From positions 1 to 43,514 of the forward strand of contig CANHWU010000006.1 in assembly GCA_947464415.1 (NCBI GenBank): DNA of 43,514 nt, read 5' to 3'. Shown piece by piece: positions 9,869 to 17,125 of this stretch. Below the pieces are notes generated by a model. The model was not told where the DNA came from, did no database searches, and was given only the letters and a program-made list of their open reading frames with translations. The translations under genes and the position numbers were made by a program. Position 1 is the stretch's first letter. Each line of letters starts with the position of its first letter. Origin of the DNA: Flavobacteriales bacterium. GTDB taxonomy: Bacteria > Bacteroidota > Bacteroidia > Flavobacteriales_D > Sanyastnellaceae.

Positions 9869-10703
9869 GCGCAATATTGTCTATCAATCTTATTTCACCA
9901 AGGAATACGGCGATCATGGCCATGGGCAATGAGCTATCTGACCATTCTGCCAATGGAGCAAAGGTGTTACCGTCTATGATTTCAAAGTAGTCCAATCGAA
10001 AAAGGGGTCGTTCTAAAAATACAGAACGAATCCAAATTTCCATTTCTGCGGGACTTTGGGTGTCGACTTGCGCTTTTGCTGCTTGCAAAACTTCAAAAAT
10101 AAAAGGGGCTTCTTTGCGCATTTCTGGCGATAGTCGCTGATTTCTAGAACTCATGGCCAAACCGTCACTTTCCCGAATCGTAGGACAAGGGATGATTAAT
10201 TCACTTCTTTTTTCTAATATCACCCAGCTTTTGATCACGGCCAGTTGTTGGAAGTCTTTTTCTCCAAAATATACCCGATGTGCTCTTACTGAATTGAATA
10301 GTTTTCGAATGATGGTGATCACACCGTCGAAATGTCCAGGACGCAATTTTGCTTCCAAAGTAGATGTCAGTAACCCAGAATGGAATTGCTCTTTTTCGGG
10401 AGAAGGATACATTTCTGAAGTAGCGGGTAAGAAAATGACCAAACGGGCGTAATCTTTTAACATTTCCAAATCCCCTTCGTTATTTTTAGGATAATGAAGA
10501 AAGTCATTGCTATCATTGAACTGGGTGGGATTGACAAATATGGACACCACCACCGCGTCATTTTCTTCCAAAGCCCTCTCTATCAAACTTATATGGCCGA
10601 GATGAAGGGCTCCCATAGTAGGAACAAATCCAATAGATGAGGTGGGCATTGTCAGGCTTTGTCGCCATTCGATGAGTTCGTGCTGGGTATAAATGATTTT
10701 CAA
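9849..10703 (-). CDS. panC: Pantothenate synthetase
   Basis: PanC joins pantoate and beta-alanine with ATP to make pantothenate, in CoA biosynthesis in the cytoplasm. The protein has 284 residues, the usual length. Signature motifs are PTMGALHLGHISL with the HxGH motif at 34-37, VVSIFVNPTQF, KLRPGHFDGV, VYFGEKDFQQL and the KMSKS-like SSRNQRLS. The 3' end overlaps the 3' end of the convergent response-regulator gene by 20 bp. It is divergent from the GT5 gene, a pairing often seen in Bacteroidota. The other pantothenate genes are not nearby. Confidence 0.96.
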   Translation of the reverse strand: MKIIYTQHELIEWRQSLTMPTSSIGFVPTMGALHLGHISLIERALEENDAVVVSIFVNPTQFNDSNDFLHYPKNNEGDLEMLKDYARLVIFLPATSEMYPSPEKEQFHSGLLTSTLEAKLRPGHFDGVITIIRKLFNSVRAHRVYFGEKDFQQLAVIKSWVILEKRSELIIPCPTIRESDGLAMSSRNQRLSPEMRKEAPFIFEVLQAAKAQVDTQSPAEMEIWIRSVFLERPLFRLDYFEIIDGNTFAPLAEWSDSSLPMAMIAVFLGEIRLIDNIALTEQSA

Positions 10704-10744
10704 GAATCTAAATTTGGTGCAATTTTAAAATAATCGAGGGATTG

Positions 10745-10780
10745 TTTGCATAAATCAAAAAAGTTTTTTATTTACCTTTG
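10745..10780 (+). promoter_or_regulatory. Candidate Bacteroidota-type promoter for the GT5-DUF4270-glmS operon
   Basis: TACCTTTG at 10773-10780 is an exact match to the Bacteroidota -7 box TAnnTTTG. It lies 28 bp before the ATG at 10808. TTTG at 10745-10748 could serve as the -33 box, but its 24-nt spacing is longer than the usual 19-21. The rest of the 104-bp gap to panC is AT-rich with no other clear element. Confidence 0.5.
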
Positions 10781-10807
10781 TATTTCTTATTAGAATAAGT
10801 AATCTGC

Positions 10808-11632
10808 ATGAGTAAACCAAAAATCTTATTTGTTAGCCAAGAAATCCTTCCTTTTTCTCCTGAATCACACATTGCGCAAACCTGTAGGCAGATGCCCCAG
10901 GCCGTGCATGAGCGAGGTAAGGAGACACGCATTTTTATGCCAAGGTTTGGAAAAATAAATGAAAGAAGACATCAATTGCATGAAGTCATTCGCCTATCAG
11001 GAATGAACCTAATCATTGATGATTCTGATCATCCGTTGATTATCAAGGTGGCGAGCATTCCTCAAATTCGTCTTCAAGTGTATTTCATCGATAATGAGGA
11101 ATACTTCCATCGCAAGGCTTTCATGCATGATGATGAAGGTAATTTGTTTGAGGATAATGATATGCGCATGATATTCTTTACGAAAGGAGTATTGGAGACT
11201 GTCAAAAAGTTAGGGTGGGCTCCCGATATTATCCATTGTCATGGTTGGTTTAGCAGTTTGATGCCTTTGTATGTGAAGAAATTGTATGGTCAGGATCCTC
11301 ACTTCTCTGAGAGTAAAATTGTGGTATCTGCGTACGGAAATGAGTTTGACGGAGTGATGTCAAAGGATATTCAAAAGAAAGTGGCTTTCGATGGTTTTGA
11401 ATCTGAAGATATTGCTTTTCTGAAAAAGCCTAGTCATGTGAATTTGCTCAAATCCGCGCTGCAGTTTGCGGATGGTTTGATTTTGGGGGATGATCAGGTT
11501 TCCCCTGAATTGAGACAGTATGCCGAGAGCTTGGAAATACCTGTTATGCAACAGTACACGGAAACCGATTACTTGGCGGCAACGGATGAGTTTTTTGATC
11601 AAGTGTTGGTGGCAAAACCAGAGTTGGCATAA
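10808..11632 (+). CDS. Half-size glycogen/starch synthase-like GT5 domain protein
   Basis: The protein has 274 residues and matches only the N-terminal half of glycogen synthase (GT5 catalytic domain). It has KILFVSQEILPFSPESHIAQ at the start and DIIHCHGWFSSLMPLYVKK at about 140-158, similar to the HCHDWH region of GlgA. Full enzymes have about 480 residues and a second GT1-type Rossmann domain that binds the nucleotide sugar; it is absent here and the stop is followed by another gene. Such short forms recur beside panC, DUF4270 and glmS in Bacteroidota, so the truncation is probably ancestral rather than a broken gene. Catalysis alone is doubtful; a regulatory or partner-dependent role is possible. 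Confidence 0.8.
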   Translation: MSKPKILFVSQEILPFSPESHIAQTCRQMPQAVHERGKETRIFMPRFGKINERRHQLHEVIRLSGMNLIIDDSDHPLIIKVASIPQIRLQVYFIDNEEYFHRKAFMHDDEGNLFEDNDMRMIFFTKGVLETVKKLGWAPDIIHCHGWFSSLMPLYVKKLYGQDPHFSESKIVVSAYGNEFDGVMSKDIQKKVAFDGFESEDIAFLKKPSHVNLLKSALQFADGLILGDDQVSPELRQYAESLEIPVMQQYTETDYLAATDEFFDQVLVAKPELA

Positions 11633-11636
11633 TTCA

Positions 11637-12929
11637 ATGAGGTTATTTTTCTGGTTTTGGATTGTTGTCTTTATTGGATTAGAATCTTGTAAAAAACCAT
11701 CTCCTACAGATGGTGGGGAGTTGTTTCCCGGCTCTGACGGGCTCTCCTATTTGCAAACGGATACCTTTAATATCATCGCTACCACAATGCTGGAGGATAG
11801 CATTTATACAGATGATCTTTCCTTGGCTTTGGTAGGTACTTTGGATAATGATGTTTTTGGGACAACGCAATGCATTACTTACACTCAGTTTAGGTTGTCT
11901 GCATTAGATCCAGAAATTTCTTCTGCTTTTGTTGTGGATTCAGTGGTGCTTTCCATGGCATATAATACAACGGTCTACGGAAAGCCCAAAGAACAGCGTT
12001 TTGTAGTGAGGCGATTGATAAGCCCGATGTACAAGGATAGCATTTATTCTGCGCGTCAAACACTACCCACTTTTCCAGATAACTTGATCATGGAGGGTAA
12101 TGAGGAGCAGGCGGTGCATTATCTGGCGCCCACTGTTTTAGGAGAGGACACTCTTTCGCCACAATTGCGATTGCCCCTGGACAAGGAATTGGGTTATCTT
12201 TTGTTACAACCGCAGGATCCGGCTGTATTGCAAAGCCAAGATGTATTTCAACAATATTTTACTGGATTGAGCATTTCATCTAATGCATGGAATGATGCGG
12301 TGGTCCGTTATGATTTAATTGACCCTGCCTCGGGCATAACGGTTTATTACAGAGATCAAAATGGAGGAGTGGAAGACACCCTTTCTTATCAGTTTGTGGT
12401 GACTACCGATTGTGCCAGATATAATGAATTTCGTCATTTTTATTCAGGTTCGGAGTTGAGTGATTTTACTCCTGGAACTGAAAAGCAAGGAGAAGAACAT
12501 TTTTTTATTCAAACCGGCGCGGGACTAAAAGCAAAACTATTGTTCCCCACGATATTGAATTTAAATGCTTATCAAGATCAGGTAGTGAATCGGGCAGAAT
12601 TGATTATTCCTATTGAAGTGAATAGTGAGTATACAGAGTATGATCAGTTGTATTTGCGTTATTTGGGGGATGATGGAAAATGGAAGGCGCTTCCAGATGA
12701 AAATGTTCAAGTGATAGGAGGTAATTACAATAGCACTTACAGGCAATATACTTTTAATATTTCGAGGTACATACAGAGTGTTTTGACAGGAGAGTTGGCC
12801 AACAAGCCATTGTATGTTTTAGGCGGAACGAGTGGGGTTTCTGTCAAGGGAATCAAAGCGCATGGACCTAAATATAATATAGTAAACCCATCTGAAAATA
12901 CACGATTGGTGGTTACCTTCGCTCATTAA
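11637..12929 (+). CDS. DUF4270 lipoprotein
   Basis: The protein has 430 residues from the ATG at 11637, four bases after the preceding stop. Upstream in-frame starts lie inside the previous gene and are unlikely. The signal RLFFWFWIVVFIGLESC ends in a lipobox-like Cys. The body has the DUF4270 pattern: TDTFNIIATTMLEDSIYTDD near the N-terminus, LVGTLDNDVFGTT, then predicted beta-rich sequence. The family is exported and widespread in Bacteroidota, and its function is unsettled. It sits between the GT5 protein and glmS and is probably co-transcribed with them. Confidence 0.85.
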   Translation: MRLFFWFWIVVFIGLESCKKPSPTDGGELFPGSDGLSYLQTDTFNIIATTMLEDSIYTDDLSLALVGTLDNDVFGTTQCITYTQFRLSALDPEISSAFVVDSVVLSMAYNTTVYGKPKEQRFVVRRLISPMYKDSIYSARQTLPTFPDNLIMEGNEEQAVHYLAPTVLGEDTLSPQLRLPLDKELGYLLLQPQDPAVLQSQDVFQQYFTGLSISSNAWNDAVVRYDLIDPASGITVYYRDQNGGVEDTLSYQFVVTTDCARYNEFRHFYSGSELSDFTPGTEKQGEEHFFIQTGAGLKAKLLFPTILNLNAYQDQVVNRAELIIPIEVNSEYTEYDQLYLRYLGDDGKWKALPDENVQVIGGNYNSTYRQYTFNISRYIQSVLTGELANKPLYVLGGTSGVSVKGIKAHGPKYNIVNPSENTRLVVTFAH

Positions 12930-12944
12930 CTAAAAGATAGCATT

Positions 12945-14789
12945 ATGTGTGGAATTGTTGGATATCTCGGAGATCGTCAGGCTTATGAGATTCTTATTAA
13001 AGGGTTAAAAAGATTAGAATATCGCGGTTATGATAGTGCTGGGGTGGCCATGATCAGGAATGGCAACTTTAGCTTATTTAAGTGCAAAGGAAAGGTTTCT
13101 GATTTAGAGGAAACTGTGGGAATGAGCGATCACTCTGGAAATATTGGCATGGGTCATACAAGATGGGCTACTCACGGTCCCCCCAATGATATCAATGCTC
13201 ATCCTCATTTGTCCAATGATGGGTCTTTGGTTTTGATTCATAATGGCATTATTGAGAACTATGCTCCCTTAAAGGCGGAATTAATCAACCGCGGGCATGA
13301 GTTCAAAAGTGATACAGATACTGAGGTGTTAGTGCATTTCATCGAAGATATTCGAGATAAAACAGGGGCCAATTTGTTTGAGGCTGTCAGAATTGCCTTA
13401 TCTGAGGTAATTGGGGCTTATGCCATTGTGGTGATGGATAAAAGCAATCCACAGCAGCTGATTGCAGCTCGAAAATCTAGCCCATTGGTAATTGGCGTGG
13501 GAAAGGATAATGAGTTTTTTGTTGCAAGCGATGCCACCCCTATCATTGAGTATACACGGAATGTAGTCTATTTAGAAGATGAGGAGATTGCGAAGTTGGA
13601 TAGGACCGAGGGAATGAAGATTGTTACGATTTCTAACCAACATAAAACGCCATATATCCAGGAACTAGAGATGAAATTGGAGGCGATTGAAAAGGGTGGG
13701 TATGATTCATTTATGTTAAAGGAAATTCATGAACAACCGCGGTCCATCATGGATTCTATCCGTGGTCGAATGAATGTGGGAACGGGTTCTGTAAGAATGA
13801 GCGGAGTAGATGATCATGCAGATCGTTGGAGGAACGCGTCTAGAATTTTGATTGTAGCATGTGGTACCAGTTGGCATGCCGGATTGGTGGCGGAGTATTT
13901 ATTGGAGGAATTTGCAAGAATTCCGGTAGAGGTGGAATATGCTTCTGAGTTTAGATACCGAAATCCGGTGATTATGCCCTCTGATGTTGTGATTGCCATT
14001 TCTCAAAGTGGAGAGACAGCAGATACTTTGGCGGCAATTGAATTGGCTAAGGATAAGGGTGCATTCATCTTTGGTGTTTGTAACGTGGTGGGCTCTAGTA
14101 TTGCGCGCGCCACACACAGCGGAGCATATACACATGCAGGGCCGGAAATTGGTGTAGCTTCTACCAAGGCATTCACCGCCCAAGTTTCAGTTTTGTATTT
14201 GTTGGCCTTGTCTGTGGCAGTTCATCGCGGTGTCATGAAAGGAGAGCGATTGAACCGGTTGATGGTTGAGATGAATTCAATACCGGATAAAATTGCGGAG
14301 GTACTGAAAACCAATGACGCGGTCAAGGCCATCGCTGAACAATATAAAGACTCTACGAATGCCTTGTATCTCGGAAGAGGTTATACCTTCCCGGTGGCTT
14401 TGGAAGGGGCGCTTAAATTGAAAGAAATTTCATACATCCATGCGGAGGGCTACCCCGCGGCAGAGATGAAGCACGGCCCTATTGCCTTGATTGATGAGGC
14501 GATGCCCGTTTTTGTCATCGCAACCCATGGAGCGAGCTATGAAAAAGTGGTGAGCAATATTCAAGAAGTGAAAGCGCGCAAAGGGAAAATTATTTCTATT
14601 GTAACAGAAGGAGATAAAATTGTCAAAGAATTGTCTGACTACGCGATTGAAATTCCGAAGTGTGATGACAGCTTAGTTCCATTGATTGCTGTAGTGCCGT
14701 TACAACTTTTATCTTATCACGTGGCAGTGATGAGAGGTTGTAATGTGGATCAGCCAAGAAATTTGGCCAAGTCGGTAACGGTGGAATAG
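12945..14789 (+). CDS. glmS: Glutamine--fructose-6-phosphate aminotransferase (isomerizing)
   Basis: GlmS makes glucosamine-6-phosphate from fructose-6-phosphate and glutamine, the entry to peptidoglycan and LPS amino sugars. The protein has 614 residues, a normal length. The N-terminal class II amidotransferase has nucleophile Cys2 (MCGIVGYLGDR) and the motifs LEYRGYDSAGVA and HTRWATHG. Two SIS sugar-isomerase domains follow (ILIVACGTSWHAG, AISQSGETADT, ASTKAFTAQV, LEGALKLKEISYIHAEGY). It ends in DQPRNLAKSVTVE, the typical C-terminal tail. It is the last gene of the GT5-DUF4270-glmS run; only 3 bp separate its stop from the convergent TPR gene. Confidence 0.98.
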   Translation: MCGIVGYLGDRQAYEILIKGLKRLEYRGYDSAGVAMIRNGNFSLFKCKGKVSDLEETVGMSDHSGNIGMGHTRWATHGPPNDINAHPHLSNDGSLVLIHNGIIENYAPLKAELINRGHEFKSDTDTEVLVHFIEDIRDKTGANLFEAVRIALSEVIGAYAIVVMDKSNPQQLIAARKSSPLVIGVGKDNEFFVASDATPIIEYTRNVVYLEDEEIAKLDRTEGMKIVTISNQHKTPYIQELEMKLEAIEKGGYDSFMLKEIHEQPRSIMDSIRGRMNVGTGSVRMSGVDDHADRWRNASRILIVACGTSWHAGLVAEYLLEEFARIPVEVEYASEFRYRNPVIMPSDVVIAISQSGETADTLAAIELAKDKGAFIFGVCNVVGSSIARATHSGAYTHAGPEIGVASTKAFTAQVSVLYLLALSVAVHRGVMKGERLNRLMVEMNSIPDKIAEVLKTNDAVKAIAEQYKDSTNALYLGRGYTFPVALEGALKLKEISYIHAEGYPAAEMKHGPIALIDEAMPVFVIATHGASYEKVVSNIQEVKARKGKIISIVTEGDKIVKELSDYAIEIPKCDDSLVPLIAVVPLQLLSYHVAVMRGCNVDQPRNLAKSVTVE

Positions 14790-14792
14790 TAG

Positions 14793-15749
14793 TTATTCGA
14801 GACAGCGTCTTTGAAATTCTTTTGCCTCTTTTTCAAATACGTGGACGGTGTGTTGCTCCACCAGATAGAAGTATTTTTTGGCTTCTGATTTTTTTCCTAG
14901 GCTGAAAAGGGTTTGTCCCTTGAAATAAAGCGCGTTTACATCATCTGGGTAATGAGATAGAATGATGTCTAGCATGTTCAGTGTTAGCGACCATTCTTCG
15001 TTATTGAAGTGGTTGAGTGCTTTCTCTAAGTAGCTCAAATAGCTAGTGGATTTTAGCTTTTCTTGGTTTTTTACTTGTTCATTTTGATTTTCAAAGGCAG
15101 CGCTGACATGCGCACTTTCCCAGTACGTAGTATTTTCTGTACTTGATCTTTCTTTGTAGGGATATACTTTTTGATCCGAGAGGACAATTGTTTTGACCAA
15201 TGGCTTCAATGAAGAGCTCACCGTAGATAATCGAGAGGTGGCTTCTTTAGACGGGATCATGACACTCATTTCGACGGAGGAAGGGTCAAGCTGAATTAAA
15301 TCTACAGGAGCTTGATCGTGGTTTTCTGTGGATATTTTATTTGAAGTTTCTTCTCTCTCTTCTTTTTGAGACTCGGATGCAGGGGACTGCAAAACAGCCT
15401 GTTTTTCTTCTGGAATCAATACACTTTCCTCTTGGTTTGTCAGGTTTTTAATGGTGTTTTCAGCGCTATTATGAAAGATGAAAACAGCAATCACCACCCC
15501 TATAAAAAGGCCTATCCCCCATCCCAAGAAGTGCTTTTTGAAAGTTCTATTTTGAAAACTAATTTCTTTTTGAGCGGGGAGATGCTGGAAGTTTTGATCC
15601 CAACAAGCGCCTTCAAATGCCGCCGCAATAAAAGGATCATTTTCCAGAAGAAAAGAAATTTGATTTTTCCTTTCTCCTTCTGGAAAATGGCCGGTGTTCC
15701 AGAGGATGATTTCCTCTTTGTTGGGTAAAGGATAGTTATGGTTTTCCAT
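14793..15749 (-). CDS. Membrane-anchored TPR protein, probable anti-sigma factor
   Basis: The protein has 318 residues from the ATG at 15749. An earlier in-frame ATG at 15788 would extend the overlap with the sigma gene from 14 to 53 bp. The cytoplasmic N-terminus has LLENDPFIAAAFEGA, a motif I associate with Bacteroidota anti-sigma-like proteins. One membrane segment follows (LGWGIGLFIGVVIAVFIF, near residue 80), then a low-complexity linker and a C-terminal TPR-like domain (ALNHFNNEEWSLTLNMLD, DVNALYFKGQTLFSLGKKSE). Gene order and overlap with the ECF sigma factor make an anti-sigma role likely, with the TPR part as periplasmic sensor. No classical zinc HxxxCxxC motif is seen. Confidence 0.72.
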   Translation of the reverse strand: MENHNYPLPNKEEIILWNTGHFPEGERKNQISFLLENDPFIAAAFEGACWDQNFQHLPAQKEISFQNRTFKKHFLGWGIGLFIGVVIAVFIFHNSAENTIKNLTNQEESVLIPEEKQAVLQSPASESQKEEREETSNKISTENHDQAPVDLIQLDPSSVEMSVMIPSKEATSRLSTVSSSLKPLVKTIVLSDQKVYPYKERSSTENTTYWESAHVSAAFENQNEQVKNQEKLKSTSYLSYLEKALNHFNNEEWSLTLNMLDIILSHYPDDVNALYFKGQTLFSLGKKSEAKKYFYLVEQHTVHVFEKEAKEFQRRCLE

Positions 15750-16281
15750 GGTGTTGTTCGATCCAAATCCGCATATTGCGTTTTCCATTTTGTAAATGAG
15801 ACTTAACGGTGGTCATATTTATTCCTTGTTGATCAGCAATTTCCTCGTAAGAAAGTCCTTTCCAATAGAATAACTGTATACAATGTTTTTGTTCGGGTTT
15901 TAATTCCTCAGCGGCTTGCTCTATGGCATTCCACCAAGGTTCGCGTTCAAGGCTACTTTCTAAATCTTCCCACGGGTCTTGGGATAAATTTTGGTATTTT
16001 GCTTTACGCGCTCTTATTTGCATCAAGCAGTGAAATTTGGTCACAGTATATAACCAAGATTTCCAAAAGTGTACATTCTGTTGAGGTATCTCATGCCAAA
16101 GTTTTTCAAAAATATCCGTCACTGCGTCTTTGGCATCTTCTATGTTTTGGAGGTATTTCAGCGATACTCCATATACCAAATGACTCCATTCTTGATAGAT
16201 CCTTTGAAATGAAGCCGCGTCTTGTTTTTTTTTAAACAAGACAAAGCTTTCTTCACTGGGGTATTTTGAGGGGAGTTTCAA
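15736..16281 (-). CDS. ECF-type RNA polymerase sigma factor
   Basis: The protein has 181 residues, typical of ECF (group 4) sigma-70 factors. Sigma region 2 lies at about 20-90 (YGVSLKYLQNIEDAKDAVTD, IFEKLWHEI, SWLYTVTKFHCLMQIRARK) and region 4 at about 125-175 (LKPEQKHCIQLFYWKGLSYE, EIADQQGINMTTVKSHLQNG). Its end overlaps the TPR/anti-sigma gene by 14 bp, and its start is 3 bp after the stop of the plug-domain gene. The three are therefore almost certainly one operon. The regulon is unknown; no autoregulatory promoter is recognised. Confidence 0.93.
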   Translation of the reverse strand: MKLPSKYPSEESFVLFKKKQDAASFQRIYQEWSHLVYGVSLKYLQNIEDAKDAVTDIFEKLWHEIPQQNVHFWKSWLYTVTKFHCLMQIRARKAKYQNLSQDPWEDLESSLEREPWWNAIEQAAEELKPEQKHCIQLFYWKGLSYEEIADQQGINMTTVKSHLQNGKRNMRIWIEQHHGKP

Positions 16282-16284
16282 CGG

Positions 16285-17028
16285 CTATTTCTTTTTTTTG
16301 GCGTTGAGTTTTTGGTAGTATTCTTGGGTAAAACTTTTGGTATTGATTACCACCACACCGCCCGTCGTATCTCCATATGTGGCGGGCATTCCTCCTGTAT
16401 ATACAGAAATACTAGAAATTCCGGAAGACGGGATGTTGGGAACATTTTCACGGATTTTTACACCATCTATGAAGTACAGCACACTGCCCGCTCTGCTTCC
16501 CCTGAAGTAAAGTTCTTCCCCATTGGGACTTGCCTTGACATCGGAGAGCATTCCGATGACCATTCTTTTGATATCTCCTCCATGAGCACTGGACAGGTGT
16601 GTCATTTCTTTAGCGGTTAGCGTTGTAAAAGTACCACCATCTGGATCAATTAATGGGATGGCATAATCTTCAATTTCTAATGTGGCACCCAACAAGGAAG
16701 AGTCTTGCAAGACTACATTGAGAATAGTGATTTTGTCGGGGTTGATCATCACCCCTCTTTTCATTAATTCTGATTTTCCTTGCATCTTGAACCGAACATC
16801 ATAAGATCCGGCAGTGATAGCATTGATTCGATAACGGCCATCGGGATCTGTTGCGCCGCCAAACATCGCATGACCATCTCCTGTTTCTACGGTTACCATC
16901 ACCCCTGGTATCGATGATTCAGTAGTTCCTTGAACATGCCCGTATAATGTTCCGAAGGATTGGCCATGAACGTTTATAAGGGTGAGGAATAAAATGCCGA
17001 AGCACCCGAGCATTGGATAGTTTTTCAT
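16285..17028 (-). CDS. Barrel-less TonB-receptor plug protein with carboxypeptidase-regulatory domain
   Basis: The protein has 247 residues with a Sec signal ending near NVHGQ. Residues about 24-105 are a carboxypeptidase-D regulatory-like domain (GTLYGHVQGTTESSIPGVMV, DPDGRYRINAITAGSYDVRF). Residues about 125-230 are a TonB-dependent receptor plug (FRGSRAGSVLYFIDGVKIRE, ISVYTGGMPATYGDTTGGVV). Receptors normally continue for 500 or more residues of beta-barrel; here the gene stops after a lysine-rich tail, and the sigma gene begins 3 bp later, so no barrel is encoded. It is the first gene of an operon with an ECF sigma factor and its likely anti-sigma factor. It may be a periplasmic or outer-membrane signalling partner; transport is excluded on its own. 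Confidence 0.82.
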   Translation of the reverse strand: MKNYPMLGCFGILFLTLINVHGQSFGTLYGHVQGTTESSIPGVMVTVETGDGHAMFGGATDPDGRYRINAITAGSYDVRFKMQGKSELMKRGVMINPDKITILNVVLQDSSLLGATLEIEDYAIPLIDPDGGTFTTLTAKEMTHLSSAHGGDIKRMVIGMLSDVKASPNGEELYFRGSRAGSVLYFIDGVKIRENVPNIPSSGISSISVYTGGMPATYGDTTGGVVVINTKSFTQEYYQKLNAKKKK

Positions 17029-17100
17029 TTCTTTTGTTTTCTTTGAGATGCCAAGGGTGGATTAATTCCACAAAAAAAATCAAAAGAAGTTTTTAAATAC

Positions 17101-17108
17101 TATCTTTG
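17101..17108 (+). promoter_or_regulatory. Candidate -7 promoter box for the purF-like gene
   Basis: TATCTTTG exactly matches TAnnTTTG and lies 17 bp before the ATG at 17126. No TTTG is visible at the expected -33 position, so this rests on the -7 box and placement alone. Transcription would start very close to the ATG. Confidence 0.4.
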
Positions 17109-17125
17109 GGCGCAAATTACACTCA

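Noticed and set aside
11520-11636. N-terminal extension of the DUF4270 gene into the GT5 gene
   Set aside because: The internal ATG at 11637 begins a clean lipoprotein signal; the extension only reads the GT5 gene in another frame.
15750-15788. Thirteen-residue N-terminal extension of the TPR/anti-sigma gene
   Set aside because: It would overlap the sigma gene by 53 bp; the ATG at 15749 gives a short overlap typical of coupled genes.
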